Made by a program: the position numbers and the translations under genes. From assembly GCA_022496185.1 (NCBI GenBank), contig WTXG01000401.1:1-25614 (forward strand): a stretch of DNA of 25,614 nucleotides, given 5' to 3'. The notes below the pieces were generated by a model, which was not told where the DNA came from, did no database searches, and saw only the letters and a list, made by a program, of their open reading frames with translations. This document shows, piece by piece, positions 1 to 10,163 of the stretch (positions are counted from its first letter, which is position 1; every line of letters begins with the position of its first letter). This DNA comes from Multifurca ochricompacta (taxonomy: Eukaryota; Basidiomycota; Agaricomycetes; Russulales; Russulaceae).

Positions 1-81
1 CGGAATCTAATCTAATCTACTAAGTAGCTAATCTAATCACCTGATGCCTGAAGCATCACTGAACATCTTCTGTGTTCAACA
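1..81 (-). repeat. LTR family D, partial (truncated by window edge)
   Basis: The stretch matches the high-coordinate end of the complete solo LTR at 17198-17710: an ATCTA-rich run, then the GATGCCTGAAGCATC palindromic motif, then a terminus TGTTGAACACAG when read on the minus strand. The boundary is placed at 81. The rest lies outside the window, so its TSD cannot be checked. It appears to sit inside the intron that follows the zinc-finger exon at 159-408. Confidence 0.55.
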
Positions 82-158
82 CAGGGAACAGCTTAGAATA
101 CAAAAAAAATTATGTATATCAGAAGCATAATGAGAAATGCATTGAGATAGAAACTTAC

Positions 159-408
159 CAGTGAGATAAGCATGCTCAATTCATTTTCTGCTTGGACCTG
201 AACTAGAATATTGTGGTATGTCTTGATAATCCAGCCCATTCTGATCCAGAGGGGTCACACTGGAGGGATTTTGTCTTGGCCCTGTATCTGAATGGGCATT
301 GGAGTTTGCATGAATTGACTGTATGTGGTACATGCAGCTGTGTTGACTCTTGAAAGTGACAGGACAACCTGAGTACAAGCAGGGGAGTCTATGAGAATCC
401 CACATCAT
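159..408 (-). pseudogene. C2H2 zinc-finger exon, probably the N-terminus of a Plavaka/KDZ-type transposase
   Basis: The ATG at 408 opens a 75-residue frame with a C2H2 finger near residues 9-34 (C-x4-C-x12-H-x4-H), followed by a Ser/Pro-rich linker. A TGA at 181-183 (probably a former CGA) ends the frame. In the same frame the sequence runs on to a good donor, GTAAGT at 158-153, so the exon probably ended there. Fungal Plavaka (KDZ) transposases typically start with such a finger followed by a short spliced N-terminal segment; this family assignment is inferred from layout and weak similarity. The downstream exons would lie to the left of the window, beyond the LTR at 1-81. It could instead be a host C2H2 gene fragment. 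Confidence 0.4.
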
Positions 409-694
409 ATGGCTTGAGGGAATTGATAAACACAGCTGTAAAAAGGGTTTTAGCTATCTATTCAGTTCTTGTGGTCAAAATCAGTTAATGGACACACTTT
501 CAGATGTCCAGCTGTCTGGTCCTCAACTATCTGGTTGCTACTGGCCTGTCTCAACAGGAATGTGATCTGGTACACACTAGGCTAGGTCACCATCAAGGAT
601 GCCAGAAGTTATTGGAATTAGGCTATGGTAGGAGATTACATGTACTACCAGACATTTACCTAAGAAAAGTGGGGCAGTAAAAATGGTATTGTAA
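409..694. other. Non-coding stretch, nothing recognised
   Basis: No convincing ORF, RNA or repeat was found between the zinc-finger exon start and the TSD of the first solo LTR. It would hold the promoter of the broken exon at 159-408, but no clear TATA box was recognised. Confidence 0.4.
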
Positions 695-699
695 ATTAG

Positions 700-2759
700 T
701 GTTATGACCCTACTCTTTTTCCTGACCCTGCACACCATGCCTTATTCTTTGCACCATCCTTGATCTCCTCCTTCTCTGGACCACTCTTTGATGCCCTTGA
801 CCTGTTGCCTTGGGACCTTCCTTGATGCCTGTGGCCTGTGTGCCCAGGACCCTACCCTGATTCCTGTGACATTGTTCATAGGACTGACCTCCCATGCCGC
901 CATTTACACCTAACCTGCTGGTAGTGAAGCTGCTACACTGTTGGATGTACACCACCCTTCCTTGCTGCCTTGGCTTATGCCTTGGCCACTACTCCTGACC
1001 CTATCCCTGTGCTTGACACCCATAGGCACCCCTGACATTGTCCCTGCCAATCTGACCAGTCCAGACAACTAGACGACTTTGGCTTGTACTTGACCCTCTG
1101 CCAGTCATGTGACTCCTGGTCATGTGACCCTTGGCCATGTGATCCTTAGGGTTGCGGAAATATTCAAGGCCAATATTTTACTGGTAATTTACAGAGGGTC
1201 TGATGGGAAGGTGGTAATTTACTGTAATTTACTGGTAAAAAATCCACGTGATACTTTCATGTGATGTTTTCAATATAATTCCATTTCCATCAAGAAGTCA
1301 TTGTCTAGGGGCTCTCCAAGAGCTTCTGGAGGGTTAGGAGCAGCCACAGAAATGTCACTTGATGGTTCATCAGAAAGAGCTGCTGAAAGACACTGAGATG
1401 ACAGATCAATGGTTGGTGAGACCTCAAGAGAAAGTTCAGGATGGAACATCTCAAGATTCGGCTCATCCAACCAACTATCATCCTTATCATCGTCCGGATT
1501 CTCATCCAGTTTGCCATCTGACTTTGAAAAGTGTTCTTGAGTCAAAACTGAAGTGCAAGCTACAGAAGTACTGTCTTTAAATACTGTAAAGAGCATGCTG
1601 TGCTATGGTCATAAGGATTGTATCTTAATCATAATAAACGGGTGGAATGTTAGTAAGTATATTACAATGCACCGGCAACACCGGTCACCTCCAGTCCGGC
1701 TTACCCTGATCTGTTCCTGGCTCAACAGCTCGCTTGTATATTTAGTTTAGTTAACTCATATATTAGTCACGTTGGCATGTGACCTGGTAAATTACTACTC
1801 CCACAGTGACCCAGTAAATTACAAGTAAATTACCAGTAAATTACCGGTAAATAATGGGTTCGTAAAAAAGTACCTATTTTTTCCACAACCCTAGTGATCC
1901 TTGACCATGTAATCCCTGACCATGTGACTTTGGACCATGTGATCCCTGACCCTGATCACAGCATCTTCATCTGATCATTTACCCCTTTCTGATCACATGG
2001 CCCATCTGGCTTATCATTTGCTTCTCTGATTCCTGTGGGAGTATTCCCACATCCACCCTGACTCCTGTGGGACCTGTTATCTCCCCATTTACCCCTGACC
2101 CTGGTGGGAATCCTCCCACACTGATATGACTCCTGTGGGGCTGTCCCACATGATTATGCTTCTGATAAGGCTTATCCTTATCATGGACTATATTTGACAT
2201 CTTATCTGCTATTGGATGATAAGGACTCTGACCCTGTTCCTGATTAGCTACAAACCAGATCCCCATACAGTATATAAGACCCTGTAGACAGTTTGTACAA
2301 CCCTAGATTTGACCTCTTGGGCCTTCAGCCTAGAGATCTTAGACCCCAATACATCAGAAGCCTTTTCCCCCCTTTTTGCGTCCTTGAGATCCCTGCAGGG
2401 ACCCCCATTGCCTCTGGCAATGGGTGTGTACCCTTCCTTTTGAACCCCTCTGCCACTTCCCTTGAGCTCAGTTTGCTTGACATGCTTCTGGCACTGCAGC
2501 TGAGTCTGATTCCCACTCAACAGCCTTAGGGGATTAGCTCCCTTTGGCTGACTCTTCCCGTCTTTCTCTGTGCTTGGTTATAGCACAACTTCCTATCCAC
2601 CCTGAAGCTAAGAGCCTGGCCCTGTTGAGCCAGGCTTGTTGTAGATCCCAGACCCACAGTGTCGGGTGCTGCAGATGTGGCTGACTAGTGCCGGACTAAT
2701 GTCAGTGGACTCATGCCAACTGGTGCACGTCGCACAGCAACACCCCGCTGAGCATTACA
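700..2759 (+). repeat. Solo LTR family B, copy 1 (with nested hAT derivative)
   Basis: The ends are TGTTATGACC and GAGCATTACA, flanked by an exact 5-bp TSD ATTAG (695-699 and 2760-2764). No internal retrotransposon sequence is attached, so this is a solo LTR left by recombination. Without the nested 747-bp element and its 8-bp duplication it is about 1.3 kb. A TATA box (TATATAAG, about 2271) in plus orientation fits U3 to the left and R-U5 to the right. It contains a few units of the 15-bp GATCACATG minisatellite on both sides of the insertion (about 1107-1146 and 1894-1950). It is the inverted counterpart of 3612-10158. Confidence 0.85.
1147..1893 (-). mobile_element. Internally deleted hAT element (MITE-like) of the 4608-9461 family
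   Basis: The ends TAGGGTTGCGG and CCACAACCCTA are flanked by an exact 8-bp TSD GTGATCCT (1139-1146 and 1894-1901), the hAT signature. The left ~390 bp match the left end of the full element, and the right ~350 bp match its right end from about 9002. About 4 kb of the coding region is missing, with the junction near 1535-1541. The last coding exon is kept open (minus frame 1270-1596, acidic C-terminus), but no transposase core remains, so it could move only in trans. Confidence 0.88.
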
Positions 2760-2764
2760 ATTAG

Positions 2765-3606
2765 GGAGATTAGAAATCAGAGAGGTGTCAGAAATGGATC
2801 AATGGTCAACTTGGATCAATTGCTAAGTGTGCAGTACTGATAAGCAAGTTGTGTGTGGTGAAGCAGCCTGAGCACTCAGACTGCATTTTACTTTCCTGTG
2901 AATACCTTGATACCTTAGTTGATTAGACACAATCCTTATTGTCTTGGTTACTACTATAAGCACATTCTTTTACAGTATTTAAGGATGTTTTTAGTGTATT
3001 TTTTCACTTCAGTTCTGACTAACATAACTGAAGCGAGTATTTTGTTATCTTATCTTTACCTATGTAGCTAATGTGTACTAGTTATAACTACTGTTCTAGG
3101 TAAAGACTAATCAATATATAGTTCTGACCACATAACTGAATTATAACCACCATTCTTAGGTAGTTTGGTTTATCTAAACCTCAGGCTGCATTCTTTAAGA
3201 GTGTAATGGGTGCTTCTATCCTGCACTTGCTATGTAGATTAGATAAGATGTAGAGATTGTGGTAAAACTTAGAGGTGAAAATGCCTTGTTGGAAAGCTGC
3301 CCAGAACACAGAGATTAATGCATGCATAAGGCTTGAAGCAGTCAGAGGACTCTGCCTTGCTTATGCAGCAAGAATAGACCTATATTGAACTTTGCTAAGA
3401 GCCTACAGCCCCAAGAGGACAAGATTAGCTGGGCCTGAGTAAATACAAAGATAAACCACACCCACAGCCCCAAGAGGACAAGATGGAGTCTGCAGCATGC
3501 TACAGGGTGTCTTTAAATATGTTCTAGTACTATCCTATGAAATACCAAAGCCAATTGAGCATGCAATGTAAATCTAAGTAGTTATCAGTGGCTTACTCTT
3601 CTAAGT
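2765..3606. other. Non-coding spacer between the two inverted solo LTRs, repeat-derived
   Basis: No ORF is supported. It holds two copies of an 18-bp box GCCCCAAGAGGACAAGAT (within 3405-3425 and 3464-3484), followed by a TATA-like TTTAAATATG at about 3513. The same pairing of two boxes and a TATA-like site occurs at 13079-13240, suggesting a decayed LTR of another family. Degenerate direct repeats of GTTCTGAC(TA)ACATAACTGAA lie near 3010 and 3120. Confidence 0.45.
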
Positions 3607-4496
3607 ACCCTTGTAACACTCAGCAGGGCATTTCTGTGCAACATGCACCAGTCAGCACAAGTCCACTAGTCTGGCACTAGTCAGCCACATCCGCAGCACC
3701 CAACACTGTGGGTCTGGGATCTACAACAAGCCTGACACAACAGGGCCAGGCTCTTAGCTTCAGGGTGGATAGGAAGTTGTGCTATAACCAAGCACAGAGA
3801 AAGATGGGAAGAGTCAGCCAAAGGGAGCTAATCTCCTAAGGCTGTTGAGTGGGGATCAGGCTCAGCTGCAGTGCCAGAAGCACATCAAGCAAACTGGGCT
3901 CAGAGGAAATAAGGAAGGGAAAACCAGAGCAGCAACAGCATCTGGGTCAAGGGGTGAGATCTGGAGATGAAGTGCACACCCATTGCCTCTGGCAATGGGG
4001 TCCTCTCAGTGATGCAAAGAAAGCAAAGAGGACTTAGAAGTCCAATCTGTATTCCATGATCAGGGAAACTCTAGGCTGAAGGCCCAAGAGGTCAAATCTA
4101 AAGTCCTACTAACTGTCTACAGTGTCTTATATACTGTATCAGAGGTCTAGATTGTAGCTAATCTGGGTACAGTCTGGGTCAGGTCCTTATCAGCCAATGG
4201 CAGAGAAGCTGCCATGAGTCAGGTCCAAGATGGGAATAAGTCCCATCAGAGTAGGGGTTTGGTATGGGAACAATACCACAAGGTCAGTGTGGGAGCAACA
4301 GGCTCCACAGGAATCAGGGCAAGTGTGAGACAATAAGTCCCACAAAGGATAGAGTGGTGTGGGAGTATTCCCACAGGAGTCAGGGTGGATGTGGGAATAC
4401 TCCCACAGGAATCAGGGAAGTGAATGATAAGCCAGATGGGCCATGTGATCAGAAAGGGGTAAATGATCAGATGAAGATGCTGTGATCAAAGTCAAA

Positions 4497-4607
4497 GATC
4501 ACATGGTCCAGGGTCACATGGTCAGGGATCACATGGTCAGGGATCACATGGTCAGGGATCACATGGTCAGGGATCACATGGTCAGGGATCACATGGTCAG
4601 GGATCAC
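4497..4607. repeat. 15-bp minisatellite, left part (about 7 units)
   Basis: Tandem units of GGGATCACATGGTCA inside LTR copy 2. The array is split by the hAT element and continues at 9462. The last 8 bp (GGGATCAC, 4600-4607) are the left TSD of that insertion. Confidence 0.9.
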
Positions 4608-4731
4608 TAGGGTTGCGGAAAATATTCGAGGCCGATATTTTACTGGTAATTTACAGAGGGTCTGATGGGAAGGTGGTAATTTACTGTAATTTACCGTAAA
4701 AAATTCCATGTGATACTTTCACGTGATGTTT

Positions 4732-7700
4732 TCAATATAATTCCATTTCCATCGAGAAGTCGTTGTCTAGGGGCTCTCCGAGAGCTTCTGGAGGGTTAGG
4801 AGCAGCCACAGAAATGTCACCTGATGGTTCATCAGAAAGAGCTGCTGCAAGACACTGAGATGACAGATCAATGGTTTGTGAGACCTCAAGAGAAAGTTCA
4901 GGACGGAACGTCTCAAGATTTGGCTCATCCAACCAACTATCATCCTCATCATCATCCAGATTCTCATCCAGTTTGCCATCTGACTTCGAAAAGAACCTGT
5001 TCTTGATATCAAAAAACCTCACAAATGGTTTTGAATTAGCACGCAAGCGAGCCTTTGATAACAGAGTGAGATAAGCTGTCAAAAATGTGCAAATAGACAG
5101 TTATGCACCTTTTCTTCTGTTTTGTAGTACTGCCGTATCTGAGTCATTGCAGTCATTGCAGGAACAGACAGTTGAGAACGTAGTGCAGGTGTCAACCATG
5201 TGAAAGTTGAAACAGTGTGCTCTTCTGGCATAGAGTTCACACGAACTGAATATATCTTTATTGCTAGGTGCTGCAGGCAGTGTTATGCTCATGAGTTTGG
5301 CAAACAGATAAAGATGAAAAGAAATACACACCGGGAGTATCACAGTAGCATCAGACCCAAGAAGTGCTTGCCACCACCTGAGAACACCTTTCTTCTCATC
5401 AACTGGAAGATTAAATGGGTACTGGTGCCGTGCATAAGCTTTAAATTCACCAAGAAACTGTGCCTTGAAAGCCCCAGCACGGTTCCTCCATTGGATGAAT
5501 GCATCTTTTCCCCCATACTTGATTTCCTTCTCAGCAAGATCAACAAGGAACTGAGCAACAATTTTAAAAGTGTTGATGTGGCAGATTCCAGCGTATGATG
5601 AGTCACTCTTAGTCTCTGACTTGAATAGATCCGACTTAAGGTATGCTATGTGCAATTATGTTTATGAATCATCCGACAGAAGTCAGGAGGAAAAATACTC
5701 ACTGGAATCAAGATATGTTGCTGCTAAGTAGACTCGATTGGATAAATTTCCATCCTCAAACAATTCCCGGTGTCGACTGTTGAGTATGCCAAAGATCTGC
5801 TGTTGGATTTCATTAGGGAACTCGCGTTGGGGATCGGTTATAACATCCTTGATCGCTTGTAGCATTGCATGCCAGAAAATGAAGACATCTGAAGCCGTTG
5901 ACTCATTTGCTTCAAGGCAGGCTAATGCTTTGACAGCTGGTGTGCCAACATCAACCAACTGGGCAAGATTAAATTCAAAATCCATTGTTGATCGTGATGC
6001 ATGTGGTTGAAAGTTTACTGCCAATTCCTAATGCATGTTAATTGACAATCTTTCCCGCTGGCAGTGGGATAGTGACATACCTCAAGATCAAATTTACCAT
6101 TTTGTACAACCCTTTTGATAGCAGGAATTGTACGTTGTACAGAAATTGAGGATAGAATGACAGTACCAAATCGGGTCTTTCCAATTGCTTCGAGCCCAGG
6201 ACCAGTGCGCAGCACTTTGCGTGCTGCTTTCAGCTCTGCAGTTGCAAGGTGGGATGCAGTTGTATGGAATTTTGTGATAACAGCACGAACAGTCTTGATA
6301 GTGTTTTGAAAGTATGGAAGCTTCACAATATCCTTTAAGGTGTTATTGATGTGATGAACGATATCTGCTAAATTCAAGGCAGTGGGCACCTCAATGACAA
6401 AGTGTCGTCGAGAGACACGAGTATTGCCTGTGCTATCACAAACAACAGCACTGATTCTGGGACGACCAATGGTATTGACAGTCTAATTTGGCAAGCGTCA
6501 ATTAATTGGATGAGATTTACATAAATGGAGATAATACGCACCTCAAGGACAACATCTTTGATCCAAACACCTGTGTGAGACTCGGATGTTGCCTCACGAC
6601 ATTCCATCAGATAAACCTTCCTGTTTGGTGTTGAAACATGTATTGTCCAGAATGCCTCCCCTCCTTTCATTGTACCACCATCACATGATACTGTCAGGTT
6701 CTCCTGTGTCCGCAGGTATTGCAACTGCTTTGCCATAACATTCTCTGCTTCACTCACAATGTGCTCTGTCTCCAGTTTCTCCCGTGTAGCTGGTGTATAT
6801 GTAGGATCGGCAACTGTAAACACTTGGCGCCACTCAGGCCTTGATACAAGATGTGTAGGCAGGCCAGCAGCACAGATCAATAGGAGGATGGCGAAATCTA
6901 GCCGCTTATGTCGTTCATCCCTCCCCAATGTTCGGGCCTCTTCAAACCACTCTGCTGTTGGCACCAACCTTCCATCCTCTTTCTTTGTCTTCCTGGAAAC
7001 CTGAGCTTTGCCTACCCCATCCTGATTCTGTTCGTTATCTGTCTTTTCAGCTTCAGAATCCAAGACCCTTTTTGACAGTGCATTCTTAGCAGCCAACTCC
7101 TTTGCCTTCAACCGAAGGTGCTTTGGTAGTTTATTGCATGTGCATGCATGTTTTAAGGTCCGTTGGAGATTTCGATTTGAAAAAGTGATGCTGCACCCTT
7201 CTCCAACACAGCGATAAAGGTGCTTTCCTGGTTGGGACACCCGGAAACATTTTTGGAGAAATATGTCAAGTGTAGTTTTCTTGGGACGTCCAAGGACAGA
7301 AAGTCGTTTTGGTTTTGTGGGGGTAATGTCAATTAAATGGTAACCATCAAAGTTGGCTCTTGTGGGAGTAGTGGGCTGATTGGTATCGCTGTTTTCAGGT
7401 TCATATCTGTTGGCCTGTGGTGGTGCAATGGGTGGGGCATGTGAAGCTTTTTCATGCTTTTTAGGCAGATGCGGTGGTGGTGTGATGGATCGCTTCTTTG
7501 AATATGCAGAATTCTGTTGAGCCTCAGCCATATGAAAGCCTGATGAGGTGAGGGTCTGTGTTTGGGCTTTAAAAGCTGACTTTGGTGCGTTTCTCTGTGG
7601 TACAACTGGAGAGAACGTAGTTTGCTGAGGAATTGTCATTTGAAATTTGAACACAGGTGTGGGCACTATGTTCGAAGTACTGAGGATCTCCTGGTGGTGT

Positions 7701-8849
7701 TGTAAGTCAACATTTTTATGTTCAAATGGTAGTGTTACTTACCAAGTTGGTCCGTTTCCAGTAACTGACTATCTGTATCAACATGTCCATCTGTGCTGAA
7801 ATACAGCCATCTTCAGGCATAAGGGGAAACAAGGTTGGTAGGAGTGCGTGTGCCATGGCATTTGCACTGAATATGGGGCAGGAAAATTGATCGGACTGCA
7901 ATGAGCATGGCAGATCACCCCATTGGAATACCTCAGCTCGGTGATGTGCTAACCACCAGTGCAGTACATTGCGTAGCTCAACTGGTGGTGGGAGCTTATA
8001 TGAGTCACCATACAGGATTGATAACATCTTGATGTCAAGGATGAGCGTCGCCCAGTGATTTCCTGGGTCTGAATCAGTAGGCAAAACAGCTCTGCCCCCC
8101 TCAATGCGGACTGATATGCTCATGGCAATTTTGGTATGCATCCCGTTGGCAAGTGCTTCACCAAGTTTTCGGATATGAGAGACAGACTTCTCTTTGGCAT
8201 AGATTGTTGGTTCATGTCTGTACATTGTGATGATCTTGTCAAGAGTCGATGTTTCCATAATGAATGCTGAAGTAATTCCTTCTGAATGTAATTGGTCCTC
8301 AAGTACTTTCCCAAGTAAGTCCATATGTTTCGAGGCAAGCCATTTCTCAGAACATAATATTGCGATATCCTCTATTGACTGATTCTTGCTCCGTAGGTCC
8401 AAGGTGTCCTTCCATGGCAGTTCCTTGAGATGGCTGAGTACACGTAGCTCTCCCTTTGATCGGATCCATTGAACTGCTGCCTTCCAAAGAGCTTTTGAAG
8501 AGATAACCTGATGTATGGCTTCCCAATATTCCAGCACCCAGAATGGCAATCGTATGGTTACTGCTGTGCTTGCTGGATAGATGAAGGAAATATATCCATT
8601 CTGTTTTGCCTCATGAGTCTTGACCTTCAGCATCTCTATGTCATGGAGATTGGGGACATGTAAGCCTAGAAGAATGCGTGCTGTGACATCATCTTGGACC
8701 ATGCTTGCGTTTCTCGAGAAGAGCTCCTCTGTACAGAGTAAGCTTGGAGGGTTGGTTACAGGAGGAGTTGCAAAGGAGATGATCTTGAGAATATTGAGGT
8801 TATCAGCAGGTAGGATGTTTCCTTTCACATATTCTGGGATATTTTCCAT
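4732..8849 (-). CDS. Ulp1/C48-like peptidase fused to hAT transposase (7 exons, open throughout)
   Basis: The model has exons 8849-7743, 7690-6542, 6482-6081, 6027-5703, 5645-5332, 5270-5109 and 5052-4732. All six introns (52-61 bp) are GT-AG and every junction keeps frame, giving 1,259 residues without a stop. Residues ~200-345 resemble Ulp1/C48 cysteine peptidases: HW at 265-266, GDS with D282, Q318 and C324 in a QSDQFSC context. Residues ~500-555 carry a GRPKK AT-hook-like patch and a BED-like finger (C530, C535, H550, C552). D706 (SCDGGT, DUF659-like) and D768 (VVCDSTGN) are candidate hAT catalytic aspartates; the Glu is unassigned. Exons 5-6 hold the WW...NSMPEEHTVSTFTW dimerisation region. 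The tail is acidic. The predicted role is mobilising this hAT family. ATG 8849 lies in a CCATGG context; an upstream exon is possible. Whether both domains are translated as one chain needs cDNA. Confidence 0.82.
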
Positions 8850-9035
8850 GGCTTGACAAGAACAGAGTGTCACTCGTGTTAAAATGCAGCTGAGGTTAGA
8901 TAAGCGCTATCTAAGCGGGTAGCAAGATAACTACACAAGTAATGTTAGCTATGTGCGCAGTTAAGATAATCTGAGTAAATACTCACTTCAGTTGTGAATG
9001 GTCAAAACTGAAGTGCAAGCTACAGAAATACTGTC

Positions 9036-9043
9036 CTTAAATA
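9036..9043 (-). promoter_or_regulatory. TATA-like box of the Ulp1-hAT gene
   Basis: TATTTAAG on the minus strand lies about 190 bp upstream of the predicted ATG (8849). The region is retained in the deletion derivative at 1147-1893. A possible donor GTGAGT near 8985 would give a 5'-UTR intron ending just before the ATG. Prediction only. Confidence 0.4.
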
Positions 9044-9277
9044 CTGTAAAGAGCATGCTGCGCTATAGTCATAAGGATTGTATCTTAATCATAATAAACG
9101 AGTGGAATGTTAGTAATATATTACAATGCACCGGCAACACCAGTCACCTCTGATCCGGTCCGGCTTACCCTGATCCGTTCCCGGCTCAACAGCTCACTTG
9201 TATATTTAGTTTAGTTGAATTTTTGAACTCATATATTAGTCATGTGGGCACGTGACCTGGTGGTAAATTACTATTCC

Positions 9278-9461
9278 CACAGCGACCCAGTAAATTACCA
9301 GTAAATTACCGGTAAATTACCGGTAAATAATGGGTTCGTAAAAAAGTACCCCTTTTTTCCGCAACCCTACACAGCGACCCAGTAAATTACCAGTAAATTA
9401 CCGGTAAATTACCGGTAAATAATGGGTTCGTAAAAAAGTACCCCTTTTTTCCGCAACCCTA
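9278..9461. repeat. 92-bp tandem duplication of the hAT right terminus
   Basis: 9278-9369 and 9370-9461 are identical or nearly so. Each runs from CACAGCGACCC through a series of AAATTACCGGT motifs to CCGCAACCCTA. The element therefore has two possible right ends, and the outer one abuts the TSD. Confidence 0.92.
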
Positions 9462-9768
9462 GGGATCACATGGTCAGGGATCACATGGTCAGGGATCACA
9501 TGGTCAGGGATCACATGGCCAGGGGTCACATGGCCAGGGGTCACATGGCCAGGGGTCACATGGCCAGGGGTCACATGGCCAGGGGTCACATGGCCAGGGG
9601 TCACATGGCCAGGGGTCACATGGCCAGGGGTCACATGGCCAGGGGTCACATGGCCAGGGGTCACATGGCCAGGGGTCACATGGCCAGGGGTCACATGGCC
9701 AGGGGTCACATGGCCAGGGGTCACATGGCCAGGGGTCACATGGCCAGGGGTCACATGGCCAGGGGTCA
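9462..9768. repeat. 15-bp minisatellite, right part (about 21 units)
   Basis: Four units of GGGATCACATGGTCA are followed by about 17 units of GGGGTCACATGGCCA, part of LTR copy 2. Because 15 is a multiple of 3 and the unit has no stop, both strands show long repetitive frames (pentapeptide repeats); these are not regarded as genes. Confidence 0.95.
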
Positions 9769-10163
9769 TATGACTGGCAAAGGGTCAAGTACAAGCCAAA
9801 GTCAGAGATTGGATTGGCAGGGACAGTGTCAGAGATCCTATGGGTGTCAAGCACAGGGACAGGGGTACTGGCCAAGGCATAAGCCAAGGCAACAAGGAAG
9901 GGTGATGTACATCCAACAGTATAGCAGCAGAACTACCATCAAGTCAGGTGTAAATGGCAGCAAGGGAGGTTGGTCCTGTGGGCAACAGGTCACAGGCATC
10001 AGGGTAAGGTCCTGGGCACACAGGCCACAGGCATCAAGAAGGTCCCAAGGCAACATACCAAGGGCATCAGGGAGTGGTCCAGAGAAGGGGAAAGTCAAGG
10101 ATAGTGCAAAGAATATGGCATGGTGTGCAGGGTCAGGAAAAAGAGTAGGGTCGTAACAACCCT

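Larger units (their letters stand above)
4608..9461 (-). mobile_element. Full-length hAT transposon, potentially autonomous, with a Ulp1-hAT gene
   Basis: The termini TAGGGTTGCGGAAAA and TTTTTTCCGCAACCCTA form a short terminal inverted repeat (TIR), flanked by an exact 8-bp TSD GGGATCAC (4600-4607 and 9462-9469), diagnostic of hAT. The length is 4854 bp. It holds one spliced gene on the minus strand (4732-8849) occupying most of the interior. Subterminal regions are rich in GGTAATTTAC/GTAAATTACC motifs, plausible transposase-binding sites. The right terminus is present twice as a 92-bp tandem duplication (9278-9369, 9370-9461). It is inserted in the minisatellite of solo LTR copy 2. Confidence 0.92.
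3612..10158 (-). repeat. Solo LTR family B, copy 2, inverted (with nested full-length hAT)
   Basis: The plus-strand ends are TGTAACACTC and GGTCGTAACA, the reverse complement of copy 1's termini (TGTTAC...GTAACA), flanked by an exact 5-bp TSD ACCCT (3607-3611 and 10159-10163). The TATA box is on the minus strand (about 4125-4135), confirming the opposite orientation to copy 1. Minus the nested 4854-bp hAT it is about 1.69 kb, longer than copy 1 mainly because its 15-bp minisatellite has expanded. No gag/pol is attached, so it is a solo LTR. Confidence 0.85.

Noticed and set aside
2248..2529. Frames of 60-95 residues on both strands around 2000-2530 and 3849-4485
   Set aside because: They lie in LTR-B U3/R sequence and show no domain or codon pattern.
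5053..5108. Alternative 33-bp intron using the acceptor GACAG in the last intron of the hAT gene
   Set aside because: It is too short and shifts the frame; the 56-bp intron ending ATCAAAG keeps frame and fits the other intron lengths.
5200..5598. 132-residue plus-strand frame
   Set aside because: It is antisense to exons 5-6 of the Ulp1-hAT gene, which has consistent splice sites and domain motifs.
9398..10156. Long frames on both strands of pentapeptide repeats (HMARG/GHVTP/DPWPC types)
   Set aside because: They are translations of a 15-bp minisatellite inside an LTR; period and lack of stops make them open by construction.
700..10158. One giant fold-back transposon
   Set aside because: Each arm has its own different 5-bp TSD and LTR-type TG...CA ends, so they are two separate solo LTRs.
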